64,000 bases of DNA from Azospirillum sp. B510. Its GTDB lineage: Bacteria; Pseudomonadota; Alphaproteobacteria; Azospirillales; Azospirillaceae. The position numbers and the translations under genes were made by a program. The notes under the pieces were generated by a model, which saw only the letters and a list, made by a program, of their open reading frames with translations, did not search any database and was not told where the DNA came from. The stretch lies in assembly GCF_000010725.1 (NCBI RefSeq), contig NC_013854.1, positions 124,001 to 188,000 on the forward strand, in the 5' to 3' direction. Position 1 is the first letter of the stretch; each line of letters starts with the position of its first letter. Shown in pieces: positions 17,955 through 27,350 of the stretch.

Positions 17955-19426
17955 CCGCGTCCCATTTCACGGTCCCCGCCCGCAAGATGCAGGAGTGCTT
18001 CCCCGTGCCCATGTTCCGGACACCGCCGCTGCCCGCCGCCCGGATCGCGGCCGCCTTGCTGTGGCTTGCGGTGGCGCTTGCCCTTTCCGGTCCGGTTCGG
18101 GCGGCCGGGACGGGAACCGGCGAGACCGGCGCCACCGCCGGCACGATGACCCTCGACGTCGGCACCAGCGAAATGGTGCGGCTGTCGGCGCCGGCCACCA
18201 ATGTCTATGTCGCCGACCCCGAGATCGCCGACGTCCAGGCGGCCTCCGGCACGGTGATCTTCGTGCTGGGGCGCAAGCCCGGGCGCACGACCGTCTATGC
18301 GCTGACCGAGGGCGACCGGGTGGTGCTGCACCGCGACATCCGCGTCATCCACAGCCTGGCCCCTTTGCGCGAACAGATCACCGCGCGCTTCCCCGGCATG
18401 CCGGTCACCGTGACGTCGGCGCCGAACCGCCTGATCGTCACCGGCGAGGTGCCGACGCCCGCCATCGCCGAATCGGTGATGGAGCTGGTCAACGGCTTCG
18501 CCCGTCCGGACGACAAGGTGGTCAACCAGATGGCGGTGACCGGCCCGGTCCAGGTCACGCTGCGTGTGCAGGTGGCGGAGGTCGCGCGGTCGGTGACCCA
18601 GGAGCTCGGCTTCAACTGGGAAGGCGCGGTCAAGATCGGCGACTTCGCCATCGCGCCGGGCTTCGGACGTGATTTCCTCAACGCGACGAGCGGAGCGATC
18701 CAGCGCTCCGCCACCGGCGCCTCGTCGCTCGCCGGCATCCTCAAAAGCTCGAACGGCAAGGCGAACATCGCCGGCATCGTCGACGCCATGCAGGACCAGG
18801 GGTTGGTGACGCTGCTGGCCCAGCCCAATCTCGTCGCCATGTCGGGCAAGCCCGCCATGTTCCTCGCGGGTGGGGAATTCCCCATTCCGGTCTCGGCGGG
18901 GGATAGCGGCTCCAACAAGATCCAGGTCGAGTTCAAGCAATATGGCGTCGCCCTGAACTTCGTGCCGACGGTGCTGGCGCCCGACCGCATCGCGCTGACG
19001 GTCCGTCCGGAAGTCAGCGAACTGACGGATGTCGGCGCCGTCACCGTCAACGGCCTGACCATCCCGGCCCTGACCGTGCGCCGTGTCGAAACCTCGGTCG
19101 AGCTGGGCAGCGGCGAAAGCTTCGCCATCGGTGGCCTGTTGCAGAACAGCAACCGCAGCTCGCTGAAGAAATTCCCCGGTCTCGGCGACCTTCCGGTGCT
19201 GGGCGAGCTGTTCCGGTCGCGCCGCTTCATCAACAACGAGACCGAGCTCGTGGTCATCGTCACCCCCTATGTCGTGAACCCGATCCAGCGGGGTCCGGGT
19301 GTCATCCCGCAGCGGGGCACCAAGCCGAACCGCGAGGTGGAGGAGCTTCTGCGGCGTCGCCAGCAGGCTCTCGGCCTTCCGGAGCCGGCCGGTTCCTATT
19401 ACGGCCCCGCCGGCTTCATCTATTGA
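17951..19426 (+). CDS. cpaC: Tad secretin CpaC/RcpA
   Basis: 491 residues. A signal peptide is followed by the pilus-assembly N-terminal domain (about 55-125; SEMVRLSAPATNVYVADPEIADV), a BON-like/N1 segment, and the C-terminal secretin domain with VTLLAQPNLVAMSGKPA and FAIGGLLQNSN. It forms the outer-membrane channel for the Flp pilus. The start at 17951 overlaps cpaB by 4 bp; later in-frame ATGs at 17987 and 18011 give more typical signal-peptide lengths. Confidence 0.95.
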   Translation: MTASHFTVPARKMQECFPVPMFRTPPLPAARIAAALLWLAVALALSGPVRAAGTGTGETGATAGTMTLDVGTSEMVRLSAPATNVYVADPEIADVQAASGTVIFVLGRKPGRTTVYALTEGDRVVLHRDIRVIHSLAPLREQITARFPGMPVTVTSAPNRLIVTGEVPTPAIAESVMELVNGFARPDDKVVNQMAVTGPVQVTLRVQVAEVARSVTQELGFNWEGAVKIGDFAIAPGFGRDFLNATSGAIQRSATGASSLAGILKSSNGKANIAGIVDAMQDQGLVTLLAQPNLVAMSGKPAMFLAGGEFPIPVSAGDSGSNKIQVEFKQYGVALNFVPTVLAPDRIALTVRPEVSELTDVGAVTVNGLTIPALTVRRVETSVELGSGESFAIGGLLQNSNRSSLKKFPGLGDLPVLGELFRSRRFINNETELVVIVTPYVVNPIQRGPGVIPQRGTKPNREVEELLRRRQQALGLPEPAGSYYGPAGFIY

Positions 19427-19436
19427 GGTGCATCCC

Positions 19437-20141
19437 ATGCGCTCGCCCGCCTTCCCGCCGTCCGCCATCGCGTCACTTGCCGGTCTGCTGGCCTCGGTGG
19501 TCCTCGCCGGATGCACGCCGACGCCGCTCTACCAGGAAAACACCGCCGTCCAGCAACAGCTGACGGTCGATGTGGCCACGGCGGAAACCACGCTCTCCCC
19601 GCTTTCCGGCGCGCGACCGCTGGACGGGGCCAGCGTGGAGCGCCTGCGCCGCTTCGTGATGGAGGAGGGGAATCCCTATGCCGTCCGAATCCGGCTCACC
19701 CCGGGCGACCGGGTCGCCGACGGCGTGGTGAAGCGGGTCATCGCGGTGCTGACCGCCGCCGGCGTGCCTGGCCGGGGCATCTCGGTGTCCATGGTCAACC
19801 GCCCGGTCGGCAACGAGCTGCGGTTGCGCCGCGAGACGGCGACGGCCGTGCTGCCCGACTGCCCGCCGCTCAACCGCGACACGCTGCTTGACCGGGAGAA
19901 CGATACGCCTCTCGATCTGGGGCGGGCGCCTCCGCCCCCGCCGCGCCTCGGCTGCGCGACGACGGCCAATCTCGGCCTGATGCTCGCCGACCCGCGCGAC
20001 CTGATCGAGCCGCAGCGCTCCGGTCCGGCGTCGGGCGCGCTGGCCGAGGATACGGTCGGCCGTTACCGGACGAACCGCCTGCCGCGGCCTGGCAATTCCG
20101 GCGTGACGTCCGGCGCGGCCTCCGAATCCGGAAACCAGTAA
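19437..20141 (+). CDS. cpaD: Tad outer-membrane lipoprotein CpaD/RcpB
   Basis: 234 residues from the ATG at 19437, just after GAGGTG. The lipoprotein signal has lipobox VVLAGC (Cys at about 24). The CpaD family is recognised by the RLRRFVMEEG segment, the GVPGRGISVSMV segment and the C-terminal CPPLNRDT and GCATTANLGLMLADPRDL motifs. It is thought to stabilise the CpaC secretin. It sits 10 bp after cpaC. Confidence 0.9.
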   Translation: MRSPAFPPSAIASLAGLLASVVLAGCTPTPLYQENTAVQQQLTVDVATAETTLSPLSGARPLDGASVERLRRFVMEEGNPYAVRIRLTPGDRVADGVVKRVIAVLTAAGVPGRGISVSMVNRPVGNELRLRRETATAVLPDCPPLNRDTLLDRENDTPLDLGRAPPPPPRLGCATTANLGLMLADPRDLIEPQRSGPASGALAEDTVGRYRTNRLPRPGNSGVTSGAASESGNQ

Positions 20142-20161
20142 GCGAACGGGCGGGGCTCGCG

Positions 20162-21370
20162 ATGTCCATCCTCGGAAGATCGGTTTCGGCCAAGCCGGCC
20201 AAGCGCAGCGGTGCCGCGGAGGTCGCGGCCTTCATCGCCGACGGCGAAACGGAGAATTCGCTGCGCATGCTCGTCCAGGAGCAGGTGATGACCTTCACGG
20301 TCATCCGCCGCGGAAGCGTCCGGGACGCCATCTCCTATCTCGGAACCGCCGCTCCGCCGCGGGTGCTGATCGTCGATGTCTCCAGCTCCCGGCTGCCGCT
20401 GGCCGACATCGACGAGCTGGCCAACGCCTGCGAGCCGGGCGTGATCGTGATCGTGATCGGCCAGCAGAACGACATCGGCCTGTTCCGCGACCTCATGCAT
20501 CTCGGCATCTCCGACTATCTCGTCAAGCCGGTGACGACGGAATTGTTGCGGCGCAGCATCTCCGTCGCCCTTGGCGGCCAGTCCGGCGGGGCCGTCCGCC
20601 AGCGCACCGGCAAGATCATCGCCGTCACCGGCGCGCGCGGCGGGGTGGGCACCTCGACCGTGATGACCAATGTCGGCTGGCTTCTGGCGAACAAGATCGG
20701 CCGCAAGGTGGCGCTGGTCGATCTCGACCTGCAATGCGGATCCATCAGCCTGATGCTGGGCCTGAAGAAACAGGCCGGCATGATGGAGGCGTTGAAGAAC
20801 GCCCACCGTATCGACAACGTGTTCCTCGACCGCACGCTTGTCCATCACGGTGAACGGCTGTCGGTGCTGAGCGCCGAGGAGCCGCTCGGCGACGACACCC
20901 GCTACGAGCCGCAGTCGCTGGACAAGGTGATCAGGGATCTCGAACAGCGGTTCCATTACGTGATGTTCGACGTTCCCCGGCGTCCCGACCCGATCTATCA
21001 GCATCTGCTGTCGCAGGCGCAAATCCGCGTGGTGGTCGCCAATCCCACGGTGGCCTCGGTTCGCGACGTCATGCGGATCATGAAGATGGCCGGGCGCGAC
21101 GACATCGGCCAGCGGCTGGTCCTCGTTCTGAGCCACACCGTCCCGCCGTCGCAGGCGGATATCAGCCGACGCGATTTCGAGAAGGCGGTCGGGCGGCGGG
21201 CCGACCACGAAATTCCCTTCACCCGCCACGCCATGTTCGCCGACAACGCCGGCAAGCTGCTGGCGCAGCGCCGCTGTCCGGCGACCGATCAACTGATGCG
21301 CATCACCGACGACCTGATGGGCAAGCGGGTGGTCCAGCGCTCGTTGATCGCCCGTCTCCTCAGGCGCTGA
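20162..21370 (+). CDS. cpaE: Tad localisation ATPase CpaE/TadZ
   Basis: 402 residues. The N-terminal receiver-like domain (about 20-135; VLIVDVSSS, LVKPVT) lacks an obvious phosphorylation pocket. The C-terminal MinD/ParA-type ATPase has a deviant Walker A GARGGVGTSTV and a following VDLDLQCGS motif. TadZ/CpaE positions the assembly machinery at the pole. It sits 20 bp after cpaD. Confidence 0.93.
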   Translation: MSILGRSVSAKPAKRSGAAEVAAFIADGETENSLRMLVQEQVMTFTVIRRGSVRDAISYLGTAAPPRVLIVDVSSSRLPLADIDELANACEPGVIVIVIGQQNDIGLFRDLMHLGISDYLVKPVTTELLRRSISVALGGQSGGAVRQRTGKIIAVTGARGGVGTSTVMTNVGWLLANKIGRKVALVDLDLQCGSISLMLGLKKQAGMMEALKNAHRIDNVFLDRTLVHHGERLSVLSAEEPLGDDTRYEPQSLDKVIRDLEQRFHYVMFDVPRRPDPIYQHLLSQAQIRVVVANPTVASVRDVMRIMKMAGRDDIGQRLVLVLSHTVPPSQADISRRDFEKAVGRRADHEIPFTRHAMFADNAGKLLAQRRCPATDQLMRITDDLMGKRVVQRSLIARLLRR

Positions 21371-21378
21371 GGTCCTCC

Positions 21379-22758
21379 ATGTTCGGACGCAAGCTTCAAT
21401 CGGCGGTTTCCTCGGTTCAGCAGGCCCCGGCCGCGGAAAAACCGGAGGTCCCGGCCGCCGCCGCCTCGGAGACGGCGGCCGCGGCCGGGATGGTGGCCGA
21501 CCGCCATCCGATGGAACTGCTGATCCGGGAAAAGCTGTTCTCGCGAATCAACGTGTCGGCGGTGGTGACGACCGGGCGCGAGCGGTTGCAGGACGACATG
21601 GTCCAGATCGTCGCGGCCATCACCGCGGCCGAACGGCTGCCGATCAACGCGGCCGAACAGGAACAGATCGTCACGCGCGTCCTCGACGACATGTTCGGGT
21701 TGGGGCCGCTGGAACCGTTGCTGGCCGACGAGACGGTGACCGACATCATGGTCAACGGTCCACATCAGGTCTATGTCGAACGCCATGGCAAGCTGGAGCT
21801 GACCGACTGCCGCTTCCGCGACGACGCCCACGCCACCAACGTGGCGCAGCGGATCGCGGCGTCGATCGGCCGCCGCGTCGATGAATCGAGCCCGACGGTG
21901 GACGCGCGCCTTGCCGACGGCAGCCGCGTCAACATCGTCCTGCCGCCGGTCGCGCTGAATGGTTGCGTGATCTCCATCCGCAAATTCGCCAAGCGGAAGG
22001 TCGATTTCGCCCAGATGGTGCGCCAGGAGAACCTGTCGGCGGGCATGTCCAAGCTGCTGGAGATCGCCGCCGCCTGCCGGCTCAACATCGTCATCTCCGG
22101 CGGCACCGGTTCGGGCAAGACGACGCTGCTGAACGCGCTGTCCCGGATGATCGACCCGCGCGAACGGGTTCTGACCATCGAGGACGCGGCCGAACTGCAA
22201 TTGCAGCAGCCCCACGTCGTCAGCCTGGAAACCCGTCCGGTGAATGTCGAGGGCCATGGCGAGATCAACCAGCGCGATCTCGTCAAGAACGCGCTGCGCA
22301 TGCGCCCCGACCGCATCATCCTGGGCGAGACCCGTGGCAGCGAAGCCTTCGACGTGTTGCAGGCCATGAACACCGGCCATGACGGGTCGATGACCACCGT
22401 CCACGCCAACACGCCGCGCGACGCGCTGGTGCGTCTGGAAAACATGGTGCTGATGTCGAACGCCAACCTGCCGATCCGCGCCATCCGCATGCAGATCGCC
22501 AGCGCGGTCAATCTGGTGGTGCAGATCGAGCGCATGCGCGACGGCGTCCGCCGCCTCCAGAGCATCACCGAGGTGATCGGCATGGAAGGCGACATCATCA
22601 CGACCCAGGATCTCTACGTCTTCGAATATGACGCCGCGTCCTTTGGCGACAAGGTCATCGGCAGTTTCGTCAGCACCGGCGTCCGGCCGCATTTCTCCCG
22701 CCGAGCGGCCTATTACGGCCTTGAGGAGGCGCTGATGGCGGCGATGAAGACGCCATGA
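21379..22758 (+). CDS. cpaF: Tad secretion/assembly ATPase CpaF/TadA
   Basis: 459 residues. An Ala/Pro-rich N-terminus is followed by the type II/IV secretion ATPase core with MVNGPHQVYVERHGKLE, Walker A ISGGTGSGKTTLLNAL, the Asp box RVLTIEDAAELQL, Walker B RPDRIILGETRG and the His box. It powers Flp polymerisation and retraction from the cytoplasm. The last four bases overlap the tadB start. Confidence 0.96.
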   Translation: MFGRKLQSAVSSVQQAPAAEKPEVPAAAASETAAAAGMVADRHPMELLIREKLFSRINVSAVVTTGRERLQDDMVQIVAAITAAERLPINAAEQEQIVTRVLDDMFGLGPLEPLLADETVTDIMVNGPHQVYVERHGKLELTDCRFRDDAHATNVAQRIAASIGRRVDESSPTVDARLADGSRVNIVLPPVALNGCVISIRKFAKRKVDFAQMVRQENLSAGMSKLLEIAAACRLNIVISGGTGSGKTTLLNALSRMIDPRERVLTIEDAAELQLQQPHVVSLETRPVNVEGHGEINQRDLVKNALRMRPDRIILGETRGSEAFDVLQAMNTGHDGSMTTVHANTPRDALVRLENMVLMSNANLPIRAIRMQIASAVNLVVQIERMRDGVRRLQSITEVIGMEGDIITTQDLYVFEYDAASFGDKVIGSFVSTGVRPHFSRRAAYYGLEEALMAAMKTP

Positions 22759-23714
22759 CGCCGGAGATCCTCGCGGCGCTGGCTCCGGGCCTCGGCGCCT
22801 TCCTGCTGATCCTTGGCGTGATCCTGCTGGCGCTGGTGCTGCGCGGCGCGCTGACCGAGCGCCGCCGCGCCGTGTCGAACCGCCTGACGGCGCTGAGCGC
22901 GCCGGTGTCGGTCGTCGCCGACGGGGAAACCCTCCTGTCCGTCGACGAGGGCGCCGGTGAGCGGGACGGCCTGATGCGCCGCCTGGAAGCTTTGATCGAG
23001 CCGGCCGGCGGCTGGGCGGCGGCCCGGCCGGCGGCCTTGGGCGCGGTCGCCGCCTTCGCCGTCGCCCTGTTCCTGGCCGGGCGGGCGCTTTCGCTGCCGC
23101 CGGCCCTGGCCATCGCCGTTCTCGTCGGGCTGGGGGCCGGCCGGCAGATCCTGGGCATGTTGACCCACCGCCGCACCATCCGCTTTCTCGACCGGCTGCC
23201 GGACGCCATCGATCTGGTGGTCCGCGCCAGCCGCGCCGGCGTTCCGGTGAGCGAAGCCATCATCGCGGCCGGGCGGGAAACCGAGGAGCCGGTGCGCTCC
23301 GAATTCCGCCGCGTCGCCGACCAGGTGTCGATCGGCGTCGATCTGAAGGACGCCCTGCGCCAGTCGTCGGCCCGCGTCCGGCTGCCGGATTTCGATTTCT
23401 TCGTGGTCGCGCTGGTGGTGCAGCGGGAAACCGGCGGGCAACTGGCCGAAACGCTCGGCAATCTCAGCGACATCCTGCGCAAGCGCAAGGACATGCGGCT
23501 GAAGGTCAAGGCGCTCACTGCGGAAGGACGCATGTCGGCGAACATCGTCGCCTCGCTTCCCTTCGTTTCGGGCGGCCTGATCTTCGCCGTCGATCCAACC
23601 TATGTCCTGAACCTGTTCACCGATCCGCTGGGGCACAAGCTGCTGGCGGCGGCGGCGGCCTGCCTCGGCCTCGGCATGTTCGTCATCGGGCGCATGACCC
23701 GGGCGGAGGCGTGA
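22755..23714 (+). CDS. tadB: Tad inner-membrane platform protein TadB
   Basis: 319 residues with an N-terminal hydrophobic helix, two central membrane segments, the GspF-like domain (FLDRLPDAIDLVVRASRAGVPVSEA ... QRETGGQLAETL) and C-terminal membrane helices. It forms the inner-membrane platform with TadC. The start overlaps cpaF by 4 bp. Confidence 0.93.
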   Translation: MTPEILAALAPGLGAFLLILGVILLALVLRGALTERRRAVSNRLTALSAPVSVVADGETLLSVDEGAGERDGLMRRLEALIEPAGGWAAARPAALGAVAAFAVALFLAGRALSLPPALAIAVLVGLGAGRQILGMLTHRRTIRFLDRLPDAIDLVVRASRAGVPVSEAIIAAGRETEEPVRSEFRRVADQVSIGVDLKDALRQSSARVRLPDFDFFVVALVVQRETGGQLAETLGNLSDILRKRKDMRLKVKALTAEGRMSANIVASLPFVSGGLIFAVDPTYVLNLFTDPLGHKLLAAAAACLGLGMFVIGRMTRAEA

Positions 23715-23715
23715 C

Positions 23716-24720
23716 ATGGACGACCGCTGGGGAGGTTCGTGGTACGCGGCGGTGGCGGGCACCGGCGCCGAGGGGCTTGTCCTCGCCCTGCTGGGGCTGG
23801 CGGCCGTCGCCGTCGCCGCCGCCATGGCGGCGCGGGGCGGCGATTCCGTCCGGGAGCGGCTGGACTGGGTGGCCCGCCGGCAGGCCGGCATTCTCGTGGA
23901 TGCGGCCGATGACGAGGATCCCGGTGTTTCCGTCCGCCGTCCGGGTGAACTGGCGGCCCGCATGCTGCGTTCCGCGCACGGGATCCTCGGGTCGTTGGCG
24001 ATGGCCAACGCCGCCGAGCAGGCGCGCATCCGGCAGCGTCTGCTCAACGCCGGCTTCCGTGATCCGGAAACCGTGTCGCTGTTCCTCACCGCCAAGCTGG
24101 TCTTCGGGCTGGCGGCGATTGCGCTGGCGATGGTGGCGGTGCTGGGATTCGATCTGGTGTCCGGCGGGGCCGTCCCGCGCTTCGGGGCGATCATCGCCGC
24201 CGCCTATGCCGGAACGATCCTGCCGGAGCGCATCCTCGCGCTGCTGGCCAAGCGGCGGCAGTCCGCCATCGCGCGCACGTTGCCCGACGCGCTCGACCTG
24301 CTGATCATCTGCGCCAATGCCGGCTACAGCCTCGATCTGTCGCTCGCCCGCGTCGGGCGGGAGATGCGGCTCGCCGCCCGCGCCATGAGCGAGGAGCTGG
24401 TCATCACCGCCGACGAGCTGCGGGTGCTGACCGACCGCCGCGAGGCGTTGCGCAATCTGGCCGAGCGCAACGACCTGGAGGCGCTGCGCTCGCTGGTCGC
24501 CACGCTGTTGCAGGCGCAGAAATACGGCACGCCGTTGACCCAGGCCCTGCGCACGCTGGCCGCCGAGATGCGTCATGCCCGCATGATGGCGATCGAGGAG
24601 CGCGCGGCCCGGCTGCCGGCGCTCATCAGCGTGCCGCTGATGGTGCTGATCCTGCCGGCCGTCTTCATCATCGTCGCCGGTCCCGCCGTCATCCAGGTCG
24701 CCAGGACCTGGGTCCAGTGA
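23716..24720 (+). CDS. tadC: Tad inner-membrane platform protein TadC
   Basis: 334 residues. A GspF-type domain (LPDALDLLIICANAGYSLDLSLARVG) sits between membrane helices, and the C-terminus has LPALISVPLMVLILPAVFIIV. It is the partner of TadB. It starts 1 bp after the tadB stop. The cluster has no tadD next to tadC; the TadD-like lipoprotein is at 7515-8405. Confidence 0.93.
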   Translation: MDDRWGGSWYAAVAGTGAEGLVLALLGLAAVAVAAAMAARGGDSVRERLDWVARRQAGILVDAADDEDPGVSVRRPGELAARMLRSAHGILGSLAMANAAEQARIRQRLLNAGFRDPETVSLFLTAKLVFGLAAIALAMVAVLGFDLVSGGAVPRFGAIIAAAYAGTILPERILALLAKRRQSAIARTLPDALDLLIICANAGYSLDLSLARVGREMRLAARAMSEELVITADELRVLTDRREALRNLAERNDLEALRSLVATLLQAQKYGTPLTQALRTLAAEMRHARMMAIEERAARLPALISVPLMVLILPAVFIIVAGPAVIQVARTWVQ

Positions 24721-24731
24721 GGCCGCCGTCC

Positions 24732-25307
24732 ATGCCGAAACCATCGATCCCCGTCATGATCCCCGTCATGATCCCCGTCATGGGGCGCAAGGGATCGGTG
24801 GCGGTCGAGTTCGCGATCGTGGCGCCGATGATCATCCTGGTCTTCATCGCCGTGTTCGAGCTGGGCATGCTGGAGTTCAGCCGAAATTGCCTGGAGCTCG
24901 CCGCCCGGCAGGCGTCGCGCGCCGGCGTCACGGGCGTGCTTCCCACCGGCTACAAGACCCGCGAGGACGCGATCCAGGCCCTGGTGACCTCCCTCACCGC
25001 CGGCTATTTCGATCCCGGCAAGGTGTTCGTGACCATGTGGGTCTATTCCAGCTTCGACCTGCCCGCGCCCGAACCCTGGACCGACCTCAACCACAACGGA
25101 ACCTGGGACAGCGGGGAGCCCTACACCGATATCAACAAGAACGGGAAATGGGACGGCAACATGGCCGCCAGCGGCGCGGGCGGCAGCGGGGATATCGTGC
25201 TGTACCGCATCACCGCCAGCCGCCCCTATCTGACACCGGTCTGGAAGGGCCTGGCGGGCGACGACGAGGCGCATTTCTCCGTCCAGATCGTGGTCAAGAA
25301 CGAATGA
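24732..25307 (+). CDS. TadE-like minor pilin with calcium-loop-like motifs
   Basis: 191 residues from the ATG at 24732; a GTG at 24717 overlapping the tadC stop and an ATG at 24780 (MGRKGSVAVEF) are alternatives. The pseudopilin signature RKGSVAVEFAIVAPM gives G/SVAVE processing and one hydrophobic helix. Unusually, residues about 116-142 carry two DxNxNGxWDxG-type loops (DLNHNGTWDSGE and DINKNGKWDG), like calcium-binding EF or dockerin loops. Three tandem IPVM codons precede the leader. It overlaps the next gene by 4 bp. Confidence 0.85.
   Translation: MPKPSIPVMIPVMIPVMGRKGSVAVEFAIVAPMIILVFIAVFELGMLEFSRNCLELAARQASRAGVTGVLPTGYKTREDAIQALVTSLTAGYFDPGKVFVTMWVYSSFDLPAPEPWTDLNHNGTWDSGEPYTDINKNGKWDGNMAASGAGGSGDIVLYRITASRPYLTPVWKGLAGDDEAHFSVQIVVKNE
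24747..24782 (+). repeat. Three perfect 12-bp tandem repeats (ATCCCCGTCATG)
   Basis: Units at 24747, 24759 and 24771 each encode Ile-Pro-Val-Met in the frame of the TadE-like gene. Each unit contains an ATG, so copy-number change keeps frame and adds or removes candidate starts just upstream of the pilin leader. Confidence 0.9.
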
Positions 25308-25945
25308 CGCCGCCCCCGCCCTTCCCGTGGCCGCCCCCGCGGACGCCGGCCGGCGGGCGGTCCGTCTTCGGCGACCGCCGCGGCGCCGTCTCGATCGAGA
25401 CGGCGATCCTGGTGCCGCTGCTGTTCCTGCTGGTCGTCGGCGCCCTGGATGTCGCCCGCTATTTCCGCACCCTCGCCGCGCTCGACCGCGCGGCGGTGAC
25501 GGCCGCCGACCTCGCGACGAAATGCCAGACGATCTACGCGCCCACCGTCAACCCGACCTCGCCCTGCAACGTCCAGACGATCTTCAAGGCGGCGGCGGTG
25601 ACGGCCGGCGACCTCGGCCTCGACGGCGGCGGCGCGGTCATCCTGTCGAGCGTGGGGTGGTACGTCACCAACCCCGCGAATGCCTTCGCCGTTCAGACGG
25701 TGTTGTGGCAGCAGGCCAGCGGCTTCACGACGCCGGGCGCCGGAACGTCCGTCGGCAAGGTCAACGGGAAGGCGACGCTGCCGGCCGGGGAGGTGCTGCC
25801 GACGGCGCACAACGTCATCGTCGCCGAGGTCTTCTACAGCTACCGGCCCTGGAGCACCCTGACGATCTTCCAGCCGGTCATCGCCCGTTCGGCGGTCTTC
25901 CGGCCACGCTACACCACCGATCTGCGCACCATCACCACCAGCTGA
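25304..25945 (+). CDS. Second TadE/TadF-like minor pilin
   Basis: 213 residues from the ATG at 25304, overlapping the preceding stop (ATGA). The Pro-rich cytoplasmic leader ends in DRRG/AVSIETAIL, a TadE-type processing site with Glu in the mature +5 region, then a hydrophobic helix. The periplasmic part has two cysteines (CQTIYAP...TSPC) that could form a disulphide. It is probably a minor pilin or tip component. Confidence 0.87.
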   Translation: MTPPPPFPWPPPRTPAGGRSVFGDRRGAVSIETAILVPLLFLLVVGALDVARYFRTLAALDRAAVTAADLATKCQTIYAPTVNPTSPCNVQTIFKAAAVTAGDLGLDGGGAVILSSVGWYVTNPANAFAVQTVLWQQASGFTTPGAGTSVGKVNGKATLPAGEVLPTAHNVIVAEVFYSYRPWSTLTIFQPVIARSAVFRPRYTTDLRTITTS

Positions 25946-25982
25946 CCCCGTCTTCCGGGCGCTGTCATCAGTGAGACCAGGA

Positions 25983-27341
25983 ATGAAACGACCGCTTCCT
26001 CCAGCCAGGGTCTTCGCGCCGCTGGTCGCCGTGGCCGCCGACCGGCGCGGTTCGGTCGCCATCATGGTCGCGCTGTCCTTCCTGGTTCTGCTGGGCATGC
26101 TGGGGGTGGCCATCGATTTCGCGCGCGCGCAGTTCGTGAGCTCGCGGATCTATTACGCGGCCGATGCGGCCACGCTGGCGGTTTCCCGCGAGAATTTCCA
26201 GGTCAGCACCAATGATCAGTTGAAGGCGCTGGCCCAGAGTTATTTCGACGCCAATTTCCCGCCGGGAACCATGGGGGCGACGACCAGCCTTTCGGTGGCG
26301 ACCAGCGGAACGCCACCGACCGTCCAGGGCTTCACCGTGACCGTGACCGCAACGCTTCCGCTGGTGTTCGCCCCGCTGGTCGAGACGCTGGGCGGTCCGA
26401 CCATCGGCAGTGTCGGCATCTCCAAGGCCAGCGGAGCCGTTTTCACCACCCAGACCTCCAACCAGGGCGGTATGGAACTGGTCATCGTGCTCGACAATTC
26501 CGCGTCGATGAAAGGGTCGCAGGAGGATCTCAGGGGTGGGGTCAAGGCCTTGCTCGACATGCTGTACGGCAATGCCGACACCAGGAAGAACCTGTATGTC
26601 GGCATCGTCCATTACAGCGGCGCGGTCAATGTTCTGCAAAGCGCCTTGAAGAACAAGGCCGACATCGTCGCCCCCGTCGTCGGCGGAATGGCGAACTGTC
26701 CGATGGCGACGGTCAATGGGAAGCTCAACGGCAGCAGGCTTAGCAACGCTCCGCCGAAGACGTTCAAGTTCGATTCGACGACCGACGGCGTTGAAATCCA
26801 GTATTGCGGCGCGTCGACCCTGGGGACGAGCAGCGCCCTGTCGCCGAATCGCGGCGACGCCGACAAGGCGATCAAGTCCTATGTGGCCGGTGGCGACACG
26901 CTGATCGGCGAGGGGCTGGTGTGGGGCTGGCGCATGCTCACGCCGAGCTGGCGCGGGCTGTGGAACACCAAGGACCAGCCGGGCGCCAGCCTGCCGCTCG
27001 ATTACGACCTTCCCTACATGAAAAAAGTGCTGGTGCTGATGACCGACGGCGTGAACCACATCGCCGGCCGCAATTACACCGCCTATTACTCCGACCCCTA
27101 TCAGACCGTCGCGGACGCCAGCAAGGCGGATGCCGACCTGATGACCATATGCAATGCGGCGAAGAAGGATCACAACGTCGTTCTTTACACCATCACATAC
27201 GGATCGGACACCGACGAACAGCAGATGTCGGACTGTGCGAGCGATCCGTCAAAGCATTACCACGCCGCATTGCCGCAGGACCTGGCCAAAGCCTTCACGC
27301 AGGTGGGAACCGATCTCACCACCATGAAACTTGTTCAGTGA
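25983..27341 (+). CDS. TadG-like pilus assembly protein with von Willebrand factor A domain
   Basis: 452 residues from the ATG at 25983 (a GTG at 25971 is possible). An N-terminal TadE/Flp-like segment DRRGSVAIMVALSFLVLLGML forms one membrane helix. Residues about 163-450 form a vWA domain with the metal-ion-dependent adhesion motif LDNSASM, a later VLVLMTDGVNH strand, and a long insertion between them. TadG-type proteins are surface or tip-associated in Tad systems. The MIDAS motif suggests divalent-metal-dependent adhesion. Confidence 0.88.
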   Translation: MKRPLPPARVFAPLVAVAADRRGSVAIMVALSFLVLLGMLGVAIDFARAQFVSSRIYYAADAATLAVSRENFQVSTNDQLKALAQSYFDANFPPGTMGATTSLSVATSGTPPTVQGFTVTVTATLPLVFAPLVETLGGPTIGSVGISKASGAVFTTQTSNQGGMELVIVLDNSASMKGSQEDLRGGVKALLDMLYGNADTRKNLYVGIVHYSGAVNVLQSALKNKADIVAPVVGGMANCPMATVNGKLNGSRLSNAPPKTFKFDSTTDGVEIQYCGASTLGTSSALSPNRGDADKAIKSYVAGGDTLIGEGLVWGWRMLTPSWRGLWNTKDQPGASLPLDYDLPYMKKVLVLMTDGVNHIAGRNYTAYYSDPYQTVADASKADADLMTICNAAKKDHNVVLYTITYGSDTDEQQMSDCASDPSKHYHAALPQDLAKAFTQVGTDLTTMKLVQ

Positions 27342-27350
27342 GGGCCGAGC

